From Hyphomicrobiaceae bacterium (GTDB taxonomy: Bacteria > Pseudomonadota > Alphaproteobacteria > Rhizobiales > Hyphomicrobiaceae), in assembly GCA_022844225.1 (NCBI GenBank), contig JALHMC010000008.1, positions 53,667 to 117,666 on the forward strand: DNA of 64,000 nt. Direction: 5' to 3'. Under the pieces are notes generated by a model. It was not told the DNA's origin and made no database searches. It saw only the letters and a list, made by a program, of their open reading frames with translations. Below, one piece after another: positions 45,254-54,884 of this stretch (within the stretch, counting starts at the first letter, position 1; each line of letters begins with the position of its first letter). A program made the translations under genes and the position numbers.

Positions 45254-45285
45254 CTGGAACACGTCGACCTGAATCTGTTCGACTT

Positions 45286-45987
45286 TTACTTGCAGACCCG
45301 CGTCCTGCCGTCCTTGCCATGCCAAGCTAGGTCAAAATGCAGATGATCGCGATGGTAGACGTCGGCATAGGGACCGAGCACTGTCGTGAACGTCTCACAG
45401 GCGCCGGCATGCATGTCACGCAGGAAAGCGCGCTCGCGCGGGCTTCCCCACCAGCCCTGTTTGACTGTCACCCAGTGGCCGTCCGCGAGTTGGAAGGCCG
45501 AGACGTCCAACGCGTTGGCATGAGCATGTTCGGAGATTTTGGCGCCAGCGATACCGTTCCGTGTTCGACAAGCATAGGACGCCGCCACCTTGATCTCGAC
45601 CACGCGCTGCCCGAAATGTCGGCGTGCTCCACTCTGCACCACCTCGGCCATCCACTTATCGACGGCGGGGATCATCTCGCAGCGCAGGAGTGCGGACGGC
45701 CGCAAAGTGACCTGGCCGCCAAGCGCGCCGGCCATTTCAAACGGTTGCGCTACGCTGCAACTCCCGGGCCCACCGAGCGACGCACGTTGCATGAGAAAGG
45801 GAGAGGGTCTCGCCAGGCCCAACGCATGGCAGCGCTCCTGCTCGGTGCGCCGCCAAGTCTCGGGCATCGTGAAGGCGCGCTTCGCGATCGACGCGCCTGG
45901 AGGCGACGAACCCGATCGGCCGCATCCCCAGACCACGAGGAGACCGGCGAGCAACGCCATGACTTGAGAGATACGCAATACGGACAT
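45286..45987 (-). CDS. Extensin-like C-terminal domain protein
   Basis: The protein has 233 aa with a hydrophobic N-terminal anchor that includes a possible lipobox (LLVVWGC). The extensin-like domain spans about 75-230: LRPSALLRCEMIPAVDKWM, SYACRTRNGIAGAKISEHAH, ANALDVSAFQLADG, CETFTTVLGPYADVYHRDHLHFDLA. The SEHAHANALD and HLHFD motifs give zinc ligands like those of D-Ala-D-Ala/LAS-type peptidases, so peptidoglycan cleavage is likely. It converges with the lysozyme-like gene. Confidence 0.88.
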   Translation of the reverse strand: MSVLRISQVMALLAGLLVVWGCGRSGSSPPGASIAKRAFTMPETWRRTEQERCHALGLARPSPFLMQRASLGGPGSCSVAQPFEMAGALGGQVTLRPSALLRCEMIPAVDKWMAEVVQSGARRHFGQRVVEIKVAASYACRTRNGIAGAKISEHAHANALDVSAFQLADGHWVTVKQGWWGSPRERAFLRDMHAGACETFTTVLGPYADVYHRDHLHFDLAWHGKDGRTRVCK

Positions 45988-46415
45988 GGGCGGATGCTAT
46001 TGGCGACAAGTTAATGGTCCGTTAACCTTGACCAAGTCTTACCGCTGGCCCCCAAGTCTCGAAGGCACGTTGGGCTCCCGGCGATAAGTTCGAGCTTGCC
46101 AGAAGTCACTGTCCGTATTGAGCCGTCTTTGCGTCATCCGATGGCCGAATGTTGGCCGTCCCATGGCGAGCGGATTGGCGTGCCGATCCGGCATCGAGCC
46201 ACCGGATTGGCGATGGCCGAGGGGGTAGCGCAAGGTGGCGTTGGGTGCGACCTGGTCAGATACAATCGGTCAATGCGGGCAATTGGCGACTTGGCGCGGA
46301 GTTAGCGGCACATGTCGCGGCCAGCGTTGCTCAATCTCCCGGCGGCGCTCGACGAACGGATTGCCGCCAAGTAGCTGTGGTCCAGCGACGGGTCGGCATG
46401 GATTGGATATCGAAG
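45988..46415. other. Intergenic region, nothing recognised
   Basis: This 428-nt stretch lies between divergent genes. It should hold promoters for the extensin-like gene and the epimerase. I see a GTTAA repeat around 46010-46025 but no convincing -35/-10 pair and no RNA gene. The epimerase frame is open from 46149, but that part has no conserved sequence. Confidence 0.4.
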
Positions 46416-47456
46416 ATGAAAGTGCTCGTCACCGGTGCCGGTGGGCACCTTGGCTTCAATCTGGTAGGCGCCCTACTCGAAGCGGGACACGAATTGCGCG
46501 CGTCCCTGCGCTCTCTCGATGATGCCGCCACGGTTGCGCGGCTGAAAACGCTGGGTCCGGTCGAGGTCGTCGCGGCGCCCCTCGAGAGCCAGCAGGCGCT
46601 GCGGGCGGCCATGGACGGGATGGACGCCCTGGTCCATGCGGCCGCCGTTTATCTCCTCCATGCACCAGGACGCGATGCCGAGATCGTGTCGGCCAGTGTC
46701 GATGGGGTCGAGCGTGCTTTCCGAGCCGCCAAGGACGCTGGCGTGAAGCGGATCGTGCTCACCTCGTCTGTCGTCACTCTGCCGCTGACACCTCCGGGTG
46801 CACGCCCCGTCGATGAAAGCGCCTGGGCCGACGATCTGAGGGTCCCATACTTTCGGGCGAAGACGCTGGCCGAGAAGCGAGCCTGGGAACTTGCCGAACA
46901 ACTCCGACTGGATCTCGTGACGGTGCTGCCGGGAGCCTTCGGCGGTCCTGGATTTATCCGGCCGACGCCGACGATTGACGTCATCGACGCGATTATGAAA
47001 GGCGCGATGAATATTGCAGCCCCGCCAGTTGCCTATCCCTATATCGACGTTCGCGACGTGGCGAGCGCGCATGTCATGGCGTTACTCAGCGGCGCGACAG
47101 GCCGTTTCATCGCCATCAACGAGCCGATCCCGATGCTCGGCGACCTCGCACGCGAGATGCATGTTCTCGACCGGCGCGTGCGCAAGCCGCTGCTGACACT
47201 GCCGACGTTCACGCTGAACGTCCTGCCCTATCTCGATGGCCTGATGAGTGCGATGGGTGGCACCCGGCGCACCATGACCCCCGAAATGGCGGCGACGATG
47301 AGAGGTCGGCGATTCAATATCAGTTCGGCCCGACTCCGGCGCGAGCTGGGATGGTCGCCTGCAATCACGCTGAGCCAGAGCCTTGCGGATACGATGGCTG
47401 CAATTCGCGAGCTGTCTGAAGGCGGGGCCAAGAGTCGCACGGCGGTGCGAACGTGA
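46416..47456 (+). CDS. NAD-dependent epimerase/dehydratase family protein
   Basis: The protein has 346 aa from the ATG at 46416; 46398 is an alternative. It is an extended SDR: VLVTGAGGHLGFNLVGALLEAG for the NAD loop, LVHAAAVYLLH, and YFRAK as the Tyr-xxx-Lys active site. The C-terminal half follows the dihydroflavonol-reductase/3-beta-HSD type (AINEPIPMLGDLAREMHVL, LGWSPAITLSQSLADTMAAI). It probably reduces or oxidises a carbonyl/alcohol on an unknown substrate. The catabolic genes that follow are on the opposite strand. Confidence 0.85.
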   Translation: MKVLVTGAGGHLGFNLVGALLEAGHELRASLRSLDDAATVARLKTLGPVEVVAAPLESQQALRAAMDGMDALVHAAAVYLLHAPGRDAEIVSASVDGVERAFRAAKDAGVKRIVLTSSVVTLPLTPPGARPVDESAWADDLRVPYFRAKTLAEKRAWELAEQLRLDLVTVLPGAFGGPGFIRPTPTIDVIDAIMKGAMNIAAPPVAYPYIDVRDVASAHVMALLSGATGRFIAINEPIPMLGDLAREMHVLDRRVRKPLLTLPTFTLNVLPYLDGLMSAMGGTRRTMTPEMAATMRGRRFNISSARLRRELGWSPAITLSQSLADTMAAIRELSEGGAKSRTAVRT

Positions 47457-47476
47457 AATCATGTCCTCCCGAGCCA

Positions 47477-48814
47477 TCAGGCTCGCACCGCGAAGCGGTT
47501 CCTGGCCGGCTTCAAGCCGAGGTTCTCGCGCAGCGTTTTCCCAGTGTACTCGGTCCGGAAAAGGCCGCGTCGCTGCAGCTCCGGCGTGATCAGCTCGACG
47601 AAGTCCTCGCAACCTGACGGCAAGTGCGTCGGCGTGATGTTGAAACCATCGCAGGCCTCGCCCTCGAACCAGTCCTGCATGACGTCGACGATGTCGGCCG
47701 CCGTGCCGATGAGACAGAAACCGCCCATACCCGCGACCTGCTCATAGAGCTGCCGGACGGTCGGGCGCTGCTTCTTCACCCGATCGACGAGTTGCTGGCT
47801 AAGGCTCTTGATTCCGCTCGGGCCGAAGGCTTCCAACGGCACAGGCTCGTCGAGCGGGTAGCCCGACAGGTCGCCGAAGGCGTTGCCGAGGCGATTGAGA
47901 CCGACGAGCGGATCGAGCAGACCCTGCAATTCGTCGAATTTGGCACGCGCCTCGTCGCGGGTCCGGCCGACCACGGGCCGTAGCGCAGGCAGGATCTTGA
48001 GGTCCTGCGCATCTCGCGAATACTTTGCCATTCGACCCTTGATGTCGGCGTAGAATGCCTGCCCGGCCTCCTTCGTCGAATGGATCGCATAGACGAGGTC
48101 GGCCGTCGCGGCAGCAAGCTCTCGCCCCTGCTCTGAAGCGCCCGCCTGTACGACCACGGGATGACCTTGCGGCGGACGCGCCATATTGAGGGGGCCGCGC
48201 ACATTGAAGAAGCGGCCCTTGTGATCTAGGGTGTGCAGCTTGGACGGATCGTAGAAGACGGCCTTCTCCTTGTCGAAGACGAAGGCGTCGTCCTCCCAGC
48301 TGTCCCAAAGGCCGCGTACCACCTCGACGAACTCGGCGGCCCGAGCATAGCGCGTGTCGTAATCCAGCTGGTCTTCGCGTCCGAAGTTGAGCGCCTCTGC
48401 GTCCGACCAGGACGTGACGACGTTCCACCCGGCGCGACCATTGCTGATCCAGTCGAGTGTCGCGAACTTGCGCGCGAGGTTGTATGGCTCGTTGTAGGTC
48501 GTCGAGGCCGTGGTGACGAGGCCGATATGGCTGGTCACCACGGCAAGTGCCGGAAGCAGCGTCATCGGCTCCATCTCGACCAGCTCATAGCCGGCGCGAA
48601 CCAGCGAGCCGCGAGGCACGTCACGCTCGCGAATTCCAATGCCGTCGGCGAAGAAGATTAGATCGCACTTTCCCCGCTCGGCAGCCTTTGCGCTTCGGGC
48701 GTAGTGCTCGAAGCGCAGCGTGCCATCGGCAGGAACGTTGGGATGACGCCACGCGGCCGGATGGTATCCGAGCCCACGAATGGACATGCCGATGTGCATC
48801 TTGCCACGCGTCAT
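47477..48814 (-). CDS. LLM-class flavin monooxygenase, NtaA/SnaA/DszA type
   Basis: The protein has 445 aa, the length of the NtaA/SnaA/SoxA branch of two-component FMNH2-dependent monooxygenases. The motifs are IRGLGYHPAAWRHPNV, ADGIGIRERD, ISNGRAGWNVVTSWSDAEALNFG, FFNVRGPLNMARPPQGHPVVVQAGAS read in parts, and TADLVYAIHS. It needs a separate NAD(P)H:flavin reductase, which is not adjacent. Relatives attack chelators, dibenzothiophene sulfone or alkane-type substrates. It is first in a minus-strand group with GlcG, GMC and cyclase genes. Confidence 0.9.
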   Translation of the reverse strand: MTRGKMHIGMSIRGLGYHPAAWRHPNVPADGTLRFEHYARSAKAAERGKCDLIFFADGIGIRERDVPRGSLVRAGYELVEMEPMTLLPALAVVTSHIGLVTTASTTYNEPYNLARKFATLDWISNGRAGWNVVTSWSDAEALNFGREDQLDYDTRYARAAEFVEVVRGLWDSWEDDAFVFDKEKAVFYDPSKLHTLDHKGRFFNVRGPLNMARPPQGHPVVVQAGASEQGRELAAATADLVYAIHSTKEAGQAFYADIKGRMAKYSRDAQDLKILPALRPVVGRTRDEARAKFDELQGLLDPLVGLNRLGNAFGDLSGYPLDEPVPLEAFGPSGIKSLSQQLVDRVKKQRPTVRQLYEQVAGMGGFCLIGTAADIVDVMQDWFEGEACDGFNITPTHLPSGCEDFVELITPELQRRGLFRTEYTGKTLRENLGLKPARNRFAVRA

Positions 48815-48841
48815 GTTCGGGGACTTCCGAGGTACGCGAGC

Positions 48842-49237
48842 CTACAGCTTCTCGACGCCCGCTCGGGCACAGTCCTCGTCTTCCTGAGCGGTGCCGCCGC
48901 CGACGCCACAAGCACCGATCAGCATGCCATCGCGGAAGATCGGCACGGCACCCTGGCCGAGAAACATATGGTTGCCTTCAGCCATGACGATGCCGCGCAG
49001 CGTTGGGTGATCGGCCCGGGCGGTGAGTTCACCACTGGGCCGACCGAATGCGGCAGAGGCGACTGCCTTACCCTGGCTCCCGTAGGAGCCGGCCCACATG
49101 GCACCATCCATCCGCTGGAACGCCACCAGTCTGCCACCGGCATCACAGACGGCGATGTTCATCCTGGCGCCCATCTCGTTCGCCTTGGCGATAGCTCCAG
49201 TGATGATCCGGTTGGCGTCGGCGAGTGTCAGACCCAT
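48842..49237 (-). CDS. GlcG/HbpS family heme-binding-like protein (DUF336)
   Basis: The protein has 131 aa, the typical length. It starts LTLADANRIITGAIAKANEMG, then NIAVCDAGGRLVAFQRMDGA, FLGQGAVPIFRDGMLIGACGVGGG and a Cys-containing tail. Family members are octameric; some bind heme or corrinoids, while GlcG neighbours glycolate oxidation genes. GAGGAG precedes the ATG. It lies 27 nt before the monooxygenase gene and 37 nt after the GMC gene, so the three are likely one transcript. Confidence 0.88.
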   Translation of the reverse strand: MGLTLADANRIITGAIAKANEMGARMNIAVCDAGGRLVAFQRMDGAMWAGSYGSQGKAVASAAFGRPSGELTARADHPTLRGIVMAEGNHMFLGQGAVPIFRDGMLIGACGVGGGTAQEDEDCARAGVEKL

Positions 49238-49274
49238 GGCGTGTCTCCTCTACTCACAGCAGGCGAGCGTGGCT

Positions 49275-50987
49275 TCAGTTCCCGGCCAGGATGGCGTCGG
49301 CGATCTTCTCCGCCGTCATGATGGTCGGCAAGTTGGTATTAGCGCAGGGCACCACTGGGAAGATGGAGGCATCGACGACTCGGAGTCCACCCACGCCATG
49401 CACACGCCCCGCCGGGTTCGTCACCGACATCGGATCGTCTCGCGATCCCATGCGGCAGGTACAGGAGGCATGCCAGACGCCGACAGCGGCTTTGCGAATA
49501 AAGTCCTCGGCCGCCTCCTCGTTTCGGCAGACGTCGTCGAGCGTATAGCCCTCCATGATCACTTTCTCGATGAGGAGCTTGCGAATAAACGCCGGACCAT
49601 CGAGCAACGTCGCCGCGATGTTGGTCAGGATCTTGTTCTTGGTGTTGATCTCCCCGACCTGACGCACCTTGTCCGAGTAGCTCGCCGGGAACGTCTCATG
49701 CACCGCATCGCGCATCGCCGGATCGGAGTAGATCGGCGTCAGACGCTTGATGCCGTCGGACAGGCGCTCCAAGTCGCGGCGGTCCGAGAGCAGGTTGAAT
49801 TCCACCTCCGGCTCCTCGCTGGGATCACGCGACTTGAGGCGCACTTGTCCCGTCTCGGAAAACGTCTTGTTGACGAAAAGAATGAACGTGCCGATCTGCT
49901 CGCCGACGGCGTGCCATGACGTCTTCGTCGCTCCGACGACGAACATGTCTCCCGGCGGAGCACCCCCAATATTGGAGGAGTAGCGCATGCCGATGAAGAG
50001 ATGGCGGCGCGTCTCCTTGTTCGTCACGCGGGCGGGCTTCTTCAGGAAGGCCGCAAGCGCGATGGAAGGGTGATCCATCAACCGCTGGCCGACGCCGAAG
50101 AGGGCGTGACGCACGGGTATTCCGAGGTCACGCAAGGCACCTGCAGGACCGATGCCGGCACGCATGAGATGAGCCGGGGAATGGATAGCGCCCGACGATA
50201 GGATGACCTCTTTGGCGCGGAATTCCTCCGACTTGCCGTTGACCCGCGCCTTGACGCCCACGCACCTCAAGTCCTCGAAAAGCAGCTCGGTGACTTGTGT
50301 GTGCGTCGAGATCTTCAGGTTCGGGCGCTTTCTGACCTCCGCGTTGAGATAGCCGATGGACGCAGAGACACGCTGCTCGTTGGCGTTCGAGATCGTGATC
50401 GGAAAGAAGCCGTCTTCGAAACGGCCGTTCTGGTCGGCGAGTTCTTTGTAGCCAGCCCGAGTGAAGGCCTGCTTTAGCGCTTTGGCGTGCCCCGGCCACT
50501 GGCGCTCCGGAACGCGGCGAATCGGAATCGGGCCATCCTTGCCATGCCAGTCGTCGTCGACATCGAGGTCGCGCTCCAGCTTCTTGAAGTAGGGCAGAAC
50601 GTCATCCCACTTCCAGCCGGTTGCGCCCCGCGCGTGCCATTCGTCGTAATCTGTCGGCGCGCCGCGGTTGGCCATCTGGCCGTTGATGGACGAGCCGCCA
50701 CCGAGGACACGAGCCTGCTCGTACTTTCTGAGCTTTGGCTTCGGTGCTGTCGGATCGTTGTTGTGTGAGACAACCTCGGTCGAAACCTTCAACTCCGACC
50801 AGAGAAAGCGATTGTTGAGATAAGCCGTGCCCGAATAGGAATCGAGCACCTCCGGCGGCTCCTTTCCCGGCGGCGTATCCTCGCCTGCCTCGCAGACCAG
50901 CACACGATTGGACGACCGCTCGGTCAAGCGGCTCGCGAGTACCGACCCCGCAGAGCCGCCGCCGACGATGATGTAGTCGAACTCCAT
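49275..50987 (-). CDS. GMC family oxidoreductase (choline dehydrogenase-like)
   Basis: The protein has 570 aa. The FAD dinucleotide loop is YIIVGGGSAGSVLASRL at the N-terminus, with GMC signature 1 ARVLGGGSSINGQMANRG and signature 2 EVILSSGAIHSPAHLMRAG. The C-terminus has the active-site His in WHASCTCRMG and the Asn of ANTNLPTIMTAEKIA. It oxidises an alcohol to an aldehyde, using a quinone or other acceptor. The substrate is unknown. GGGGAAGG precedes the ATG. Confidence 0.92.
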   Translation of the reverse strand: MEFDYIIVGGGSAGSVLASRLTERSSNRVLVCEAGEDTPPGKEPPEVLDSYSGTAYLNNRFLWSELKVSTEVVSHNNDPTAPKPKLRKYEQARVLGGGSSINGQMANRGAPTDYDEWHARGATGWKWDDVLPYFKKLERDLDVDDDWHGKDGPIPIRRVPERQWPGHAKALKQAFTRAGYKELADQNGRFEDGFFPITISNANEQRVSASIGYLNAEVRKRPNLKISTHTQVTELLFEDLRCVGVKARVNGKSEEFRAKEVILSSGAIHSPAHLMRAGIGPAGALRDLGIPVRHALFGVGQRLMDHPSIALAAFLKKPARVTNKETRRHLFIGMRYSSNIGGAPPGDMFVVGATKTSWHAVGEQIGTFILFVNKTFSETGQVRLKSRDPSEEPEVEFNLLSDRRDLERLSDGIKRLTPIYSDPAMRDAVHETFPASYSDKVRQVGEINTKNKILTNIAATLLDGPAFIRKLLIEKVIMEGYTLDDVCRNEEAAEDFIRKAAVGVWHASCTCRMGSRDDPMSVTNPAGRVHGVGGLRVVDASIFPVVPCANTNLPTIMTAEKIADAILAGN

Positions 50988-51302
50988 TGCCTTCCCCGTA
51001 TCGCTCCCTCGTTCAACGAAGCATGCCCCTCGATCGGGGACTGTGCAATCGGGCTTTGAAGTCTTGGCAGGACAATGGACACTCGCGCGACTTCGGCCCG
51101 CTCGAGGAGGAGGACGTTCCCGCCACGAGGATCAGCACGAATACTATGACGACTTAGGAGCGATGCCCGGCTTCGAGGATGAGGCTCTCGATGCCGGCAG
51201 CGGCAGGCAGTCACCGAGGAGAAGGCCCCGCCGAGCCGACTCCGATGATCCCGGCCAGGGTTCGCTCCGGCCACCGCTCGCGTGCGCTTCCAGGTCCGAG
51301 CA
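50988..51302. other. Intergenic region between GMC oxidoreductase and cyclase, no gene
   Basis: This 315-nt stretch has no frame with a ribosome site or recognisable product. It is longer than expected inside a same-strand group and may carry the GMC promoter. Nothing further is visible. Confidence 0.45.
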
Positions 51303-52364
51303 TCAAACCGTGGCGATGGCGTTGGCCGGCGATCCGACCGCACCGGGAAGATTCAACGGCGGCGCAGTCATCAGGAACGTGGAGCGGTTATTCTTGCGGA
51401 GCCAATTCGCCAGCTCGGAAAGCCGCCAGATCTCACCGAGATTGACCCCAAGCTTGAAGAGCGCGTGGTGGTGCAGTGGCAGCATTACGCACTGCCCGGG
51501 CTTGGGTGGGGCATCGTACATTTCCACGGCGTAGTTGTCCGCGATGAGGGCGGACACCTTCGAATCCGAGATCCAGCGCAACAGGCGGTCATCCCGGCCA
51601 TCGAGACCACAGCAGTGGCCGTGCAGCCATTCCGGCGTCGGCTTCTTTTTCGCCTCGAAGATCACCTCGTCGAAGCCGGTGCGGAAGCACACCATGTCGC
51701 CCGGAAGAACCTTGATGCCGTCGGCAGCGAAAATCCTCATCAGATCGTCGTAGTCGACCGGCTTTTTCGCGCGTCCGAAATGCGCCTCGAGGTCCACCAT
51801 CACGGCCCGGCCCTGGATGCACTTCTTCGCCATGTTCTCGACACCGAGAGCGTTGGCGAATGACGTGCCCACCGCCGGCACCATCGTACCGGGTACGCCG
51901 CCGGCGTCCTTGCCGTCGGTGGGTCCGAGAATCTCATGCGAAAGACGATAGCCGTTGTAGAAGACCGCCTCGGCCGTGCCGTCGCCATCCGCATCGAACA
52001 GCGCACCCACGTGGGCCAGCGTATCCCATTGGGACGAATACTGCAGATGCAGCAGGACCATGTCGTCATTGACGACGTCCAGCATGCCCGGATGGTCCCA
52101 CTCGGCGCGATACCCCCAGTTCGGTTTGTCATTCCTGAGCGTCGGCCGAATCTGTGGCGGGAATCGGCGCGGGTTCAACGCATTGCCACCGGGATGGTCG
52201 AGCGGCATGGACAGGCAGAAGGTTTGGCCCGTCTTCACCTCGGCAATGCCTTGCTGCACCTTCTCGGCGGTGATCTCGTTCAGGCGCCCGAGCTGATCGT
52301 CAGGGCCATAGTCGCCCCACGTCGAGCCTTCGGGGCGGTTCTTCCAGCGGTTATTGCTCGACAT
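51303..52364 (-). CDS. Cyclase family protein (kynurenine formamidase superfamily)
   Basis: The protein has 353 aa, longer than classical kynurenine formamidase and typical of a separate cyclase-family branch. The motifs are WGDYGPDDQLGRLNEIT, SMPLDHPGG, HLQYSSQWDTLAHVG (metal site), MVDLEAHFGRAKKPVDYDDL and LPLHHHALFKLGVNLGEIW. These are Zn/Mn hydrolases acting on amides, lactones or esters. GGAGGAG precedes the ATG. It is divergent from the TauD-type gene (245 nt between them). Confidence 0.9.
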   Translation of the reverse strand: MSSNNRWKNRPEGSTWGDYGPDDQLGRLNEITAEKVQQGIAEVKTGQTFCLSMPLDHPGGNALNPRRFPPQIRPTLRNDKPNWGYRAEWDHPGMLDVVNDDMVLLHLQYSSQWDTLAHVGALFDADGDGTAEAVFYNGYRLSHEILGPTDGKDAGGVPGTMVPAVGTSFANALGVENMAKKCIQGRAVMVDLEAHFGRAKKPVDYDDLMRIFAADGIKVLPGDMVCFRTGFDEVIFEAKKKPTPEWLHGHCCGLDGRDDRLLRWISDSKVSALIADNYAVEMYDAPPKPGQCVMLPLHHHALFKLGVNLGEIWRLSELANWLRKNNRSTFLMTAPPLNLPGAVGSPANAIATV

Positions 52365-52609
52365 GGACTTGGTCTCCTCCGAACGGCTTTTCTAGCGCGA
52401 TGATGGATCAGCATACGCGAGCAGCGCTAGCGGGCAACACGGCCCTCTCACCGCTTCGGCTCTCCGCTTCGGAGCCTTCGTTCGATCGAAGGACGGCCGC
52501 CAGCCAATGTCCGGACTTTGCACCCAAGGCAGATTGGCCTAGCCTTGCAGCTGTCATCAAGCGCCGCTCGCACGTCGGCGCCCACAAGCCCGATAAGGAG
52601 GAGTTGCCC

Positions 52610-53497
52610 ATGGCCATTTCCATCCGCCAGCTCACACCCGTATTCGCCGGCGAGGTCTCCGGTGTCGACTTGACCAAGCCACTCTCCAATGACCAGGTCG
52701 CCGCGCTGGAAGCCGGCATGGACAAGTATGCGGTGCTCGTGATACCGGGCCAAAAGATCACCGACGAACAGCAGCAGGCCTTCTCCAAGAATTTCGGCCC
52801 CCTCGAGAACGCACGCGGCGGCAACATCACCAAGGATACCGACAAGCGCCTCGCCGAGGGCATGAACGACGTCTCCAACCTGGGTAAGGACGGCAAGCCG
52901 CTGCCGAAGGATAGCCGCCAGCATCTTTTCAATATCGGCAACATGCTCTGGCATTCCGACAGCTCGTTTCGCGCCATCCCGGCCAAGTACTCGCTCTTGT
53001 CATGCCGCATCTTGAACACCAACGGCGGCAACACCGAATTCGCCGACATGCGGGCCGCCTACGACGGTCTCGACGCTGCCACCAAGGCCGAGATCGAGGA
53101 CATGGTCTGCGAGCACTCGCTGATGCATTCACGCGGCGCTCTCGGCTTCTCCGAGTTCACGGAGGAGGAAAAGGCCATGTTCAAGCCCGTTCGCCAGCGA
53201 CTGGTGCGCACGCACCCGGTCACCGGCAGGAAGTCCCTCTATCTCTCCTCTCACGCCGGCACCATCCTCGGCATGACCACGCCCGAGGCACGCATTCTGC
53301 TTCGCGACCTGACCGAGCACGCGACGCAACCCAAGTACGTCTATGTCCACCGCTGGCAGCTCCATGACCTCGTTATCTGGGATAATCGTCAGGTTCTGCA
53401 CCGCGTCCGACGTTATGACGCGAGCCAGCCCCGTGATATGCGCCGCACCACGGTCGCGGGCGACACGATGACGACGGCCCAGGCCGAGGCCGCTTGA
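52610..53497 (+). CDS. TauD/TfdA family Fe(II)/2-oxoglutarate dioxygenase
   Basis: The protein has 295 aa; AAGGAGG sits just before the ATG at 52610. The iron ligands are HxD in LWHSDSSFRAIP and the distal His in NRQVLHRVRRYD, with the 2-oxoglutarate Arg in PRDMRRTTVAGD. The closest visible style is 2,4-D/alpha-ketoglutarate dioxygenase (TfdA), whose substrates are aryloxyacids, but sulfonates and other acids are common in the family. It is followed by the MmgE/PrpD gene 21 nt later. Confidence 0.92.
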   Translation: MAISIRQLTPVFAGEVSGVDLTKPLSNDQVAALEAGMDKYAVLVIPGQKITDEQQQAFSKNFGPLENARGGNITKDTDKRLAEGMNDVSNLGKDGKPLPKDSRQHLFNIGNMLWHSDSSFRAIPAKYSLLSCRILNTNGGNTEFADMRAAYDGLDAATKAEIEDMVCEHSLMHSRGALGFSEFTEEEKAMFKPVRQRLVRTHPVTGRKSLYLSSHAGTILGMTTPEARILLRDLTEHATQPKYVYVHRWQLHDLVIWDNRQVLHRVRRYDASQPRDMRRTTVAGDTMTTAQAEAA

Positions 53498-53518
53498 CAA
53501 AACTGCGGAGCACGACAG

Positions 53519-54883
53519 ATGGACGCCATTGCAGCCTTCGCGGATCACGTAGCCCGCACGCGCTATGAGGATCTCCCGGAGGCGGCTGTGGCGGCTGCAA
53601 AGACGTTCATTCTCGACACGTTCGGCGTGGGCCTTGCCGGTAGCAATGGCCCTCGCTCGTCGGAACTCGCTGCAGCGCAAGATCTGTCGGGCAAAGGCAC
53701 GGCGGCTCGCGTCTGGGGCAACGGCGCCCGACTGCCGGCCCCAGCAGCAGCTTTGTGCAACGCCTATCAGGCCCACTGCTCCGAGTTCGACTGCGTCCAC
53801 GAAAAGGCCGTCGTTCATGCCATGACAGCAGTTCTCGCGGCAGCCTTCTCGGGGGCCGAGCGCAGAGGCGGCGTCAGCGGGCGCGATCTCATCCTGGCCG
53901 CAACCCTCGGCGTCGACGTCGCCGCGGGTCTGGGTATCGCCTCGGAGACGGGCCTCCGCTTCTTCCGTCCGGCAACGGCAGGCGCATTTGGCGCGACAGC
54001 TGCCCTCGGCAAGCTGATGCGCTTCGACACGCCCCGCCAGATCCAAGCGTTTTCTCTCGCCTACGGCCAGGTTTCCGGCACCATGCAGGCCCACACCGAG
54101 GGCTCACCTCTCCTTGCCCTGCAACTCGGCTTCAATGCGCGAAATGCCGTCGTCGCCTGCGATCTCGCGGCTGCCGGCTTCGAGGGCCCGGTCAACATCC
54201 TCGAAGGTCCCTTCGGCTATTTCCGCCTGATCGAAGCCAAAGGCGATCCCGGCCCCGTCGCGGAGACACTCGGCAAGGTCTGGCGGGTGACTGAATTGGC
54301 GCACAAGCCGTGGCCCTCTGGCCGTGCCACCCACGGCGTCATGGAGGCCTGCCTAGGGATCCGCGACACGTCAGGCCTCGCAGCGGACGAGATTGCCAGC
54401 GTCACGGCCTGGGTGCCTCCGTTGGTCAATCATCTCGTCGGCCGCCCCTGGAAGCCGGAGATGGACATCAACTATGCGCGCCTGTGCGTGCGCTTTACCG
54501 CAGCGCGGATCTTGCTGAATGGATCACTCCACCTCGGCGATTTCACTCCGGCAATCTACCGTGAGCCAGCGACGGCCGCCCTTGCCCAGCGCATCGCCGT
54601 CGAGGTGCGCGATGCTGGCGATCCCAACGCTTTGACGCCGGTCGAGGTGGAGATCGTCACGACCAGCGGTCGTCGCCACAGCGCCTCTTTGGATACCGTG
54701 CTCGGCAATCCCGCCACGCCGCTCTCGCGCGAAGCGCATCTCGCGAAGTTCCGGAGCAATGCAGCAGCCGCGTACCGGCCGCTCACTCCAAGCACGATCG
54801 ATCGGATGATCGAGACAGTTGACCGTCTCGAGAGATTGCCCGACGTGCAGGACCTCGCCGAGTTGCTGGCCCCAGCGATCTGA
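53519..54883 (+). CDS. MmgE/PrpD family protein (2-methylcitrate dehydratase-like)
   Basis: The protein has 454 aa, a typical length. The N-terminus reads TFILDTFGVGLAGSNGPRSSEL, then AHCSEFDCVHEKAVVHAMTAVL, GRDLILAATLGVDVAAGLGIA, and AHKPWPSGRATHGVMEACLGI. Members are dehydratases or decarboxylases on tricarboxylic or polyhydroxy acids; most outside PrpD and CAD are uncharacterised. GGAG precedes the ATG. It shares a transcript with the dioxygenase and ends 1 nt from the MATE stop on the other strand. Confidence 0.9.
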   Translation: MDAIAAFADHVARTRYEDLPEAAVAAAKTFILDTFGVGLAGSNGPRSSELAAAQDLSGKGTAARVWGNGARLPAPAAALCNAYQAHCSEFDCVHEKAVVHAMTAVLAAAFSGAERRGGVSGRDLILAATLGVDVAAGLGIASETGLRFFRPATAGAFGATAALGKLMRFDTPRQIQAFSLAYGQVSGTMQAHTEGSPLLALQLGFNARNAVVACDLAAAGFEGPVNILEGPFGYFRLIEAKGDPGPVAETLGKVWRVTELAHKPWPSGRATHGVMEACLGIRDTSGLAADEIASVTAWVPPLVNHLVGRPWKPEMDINYARLCVRFTAARILLNGSLHLGDFTPAIYREPATAALAQRIAVEVRDAGDPNALTPVEVEIVTTSGRRHSASLDTVLGNPATPLSREAHLAKFRSNAAAAYRPLTPSTIDRMIETVDRLERLPDVQDLAELLAPAI

Positions 54884-54884
54884 G

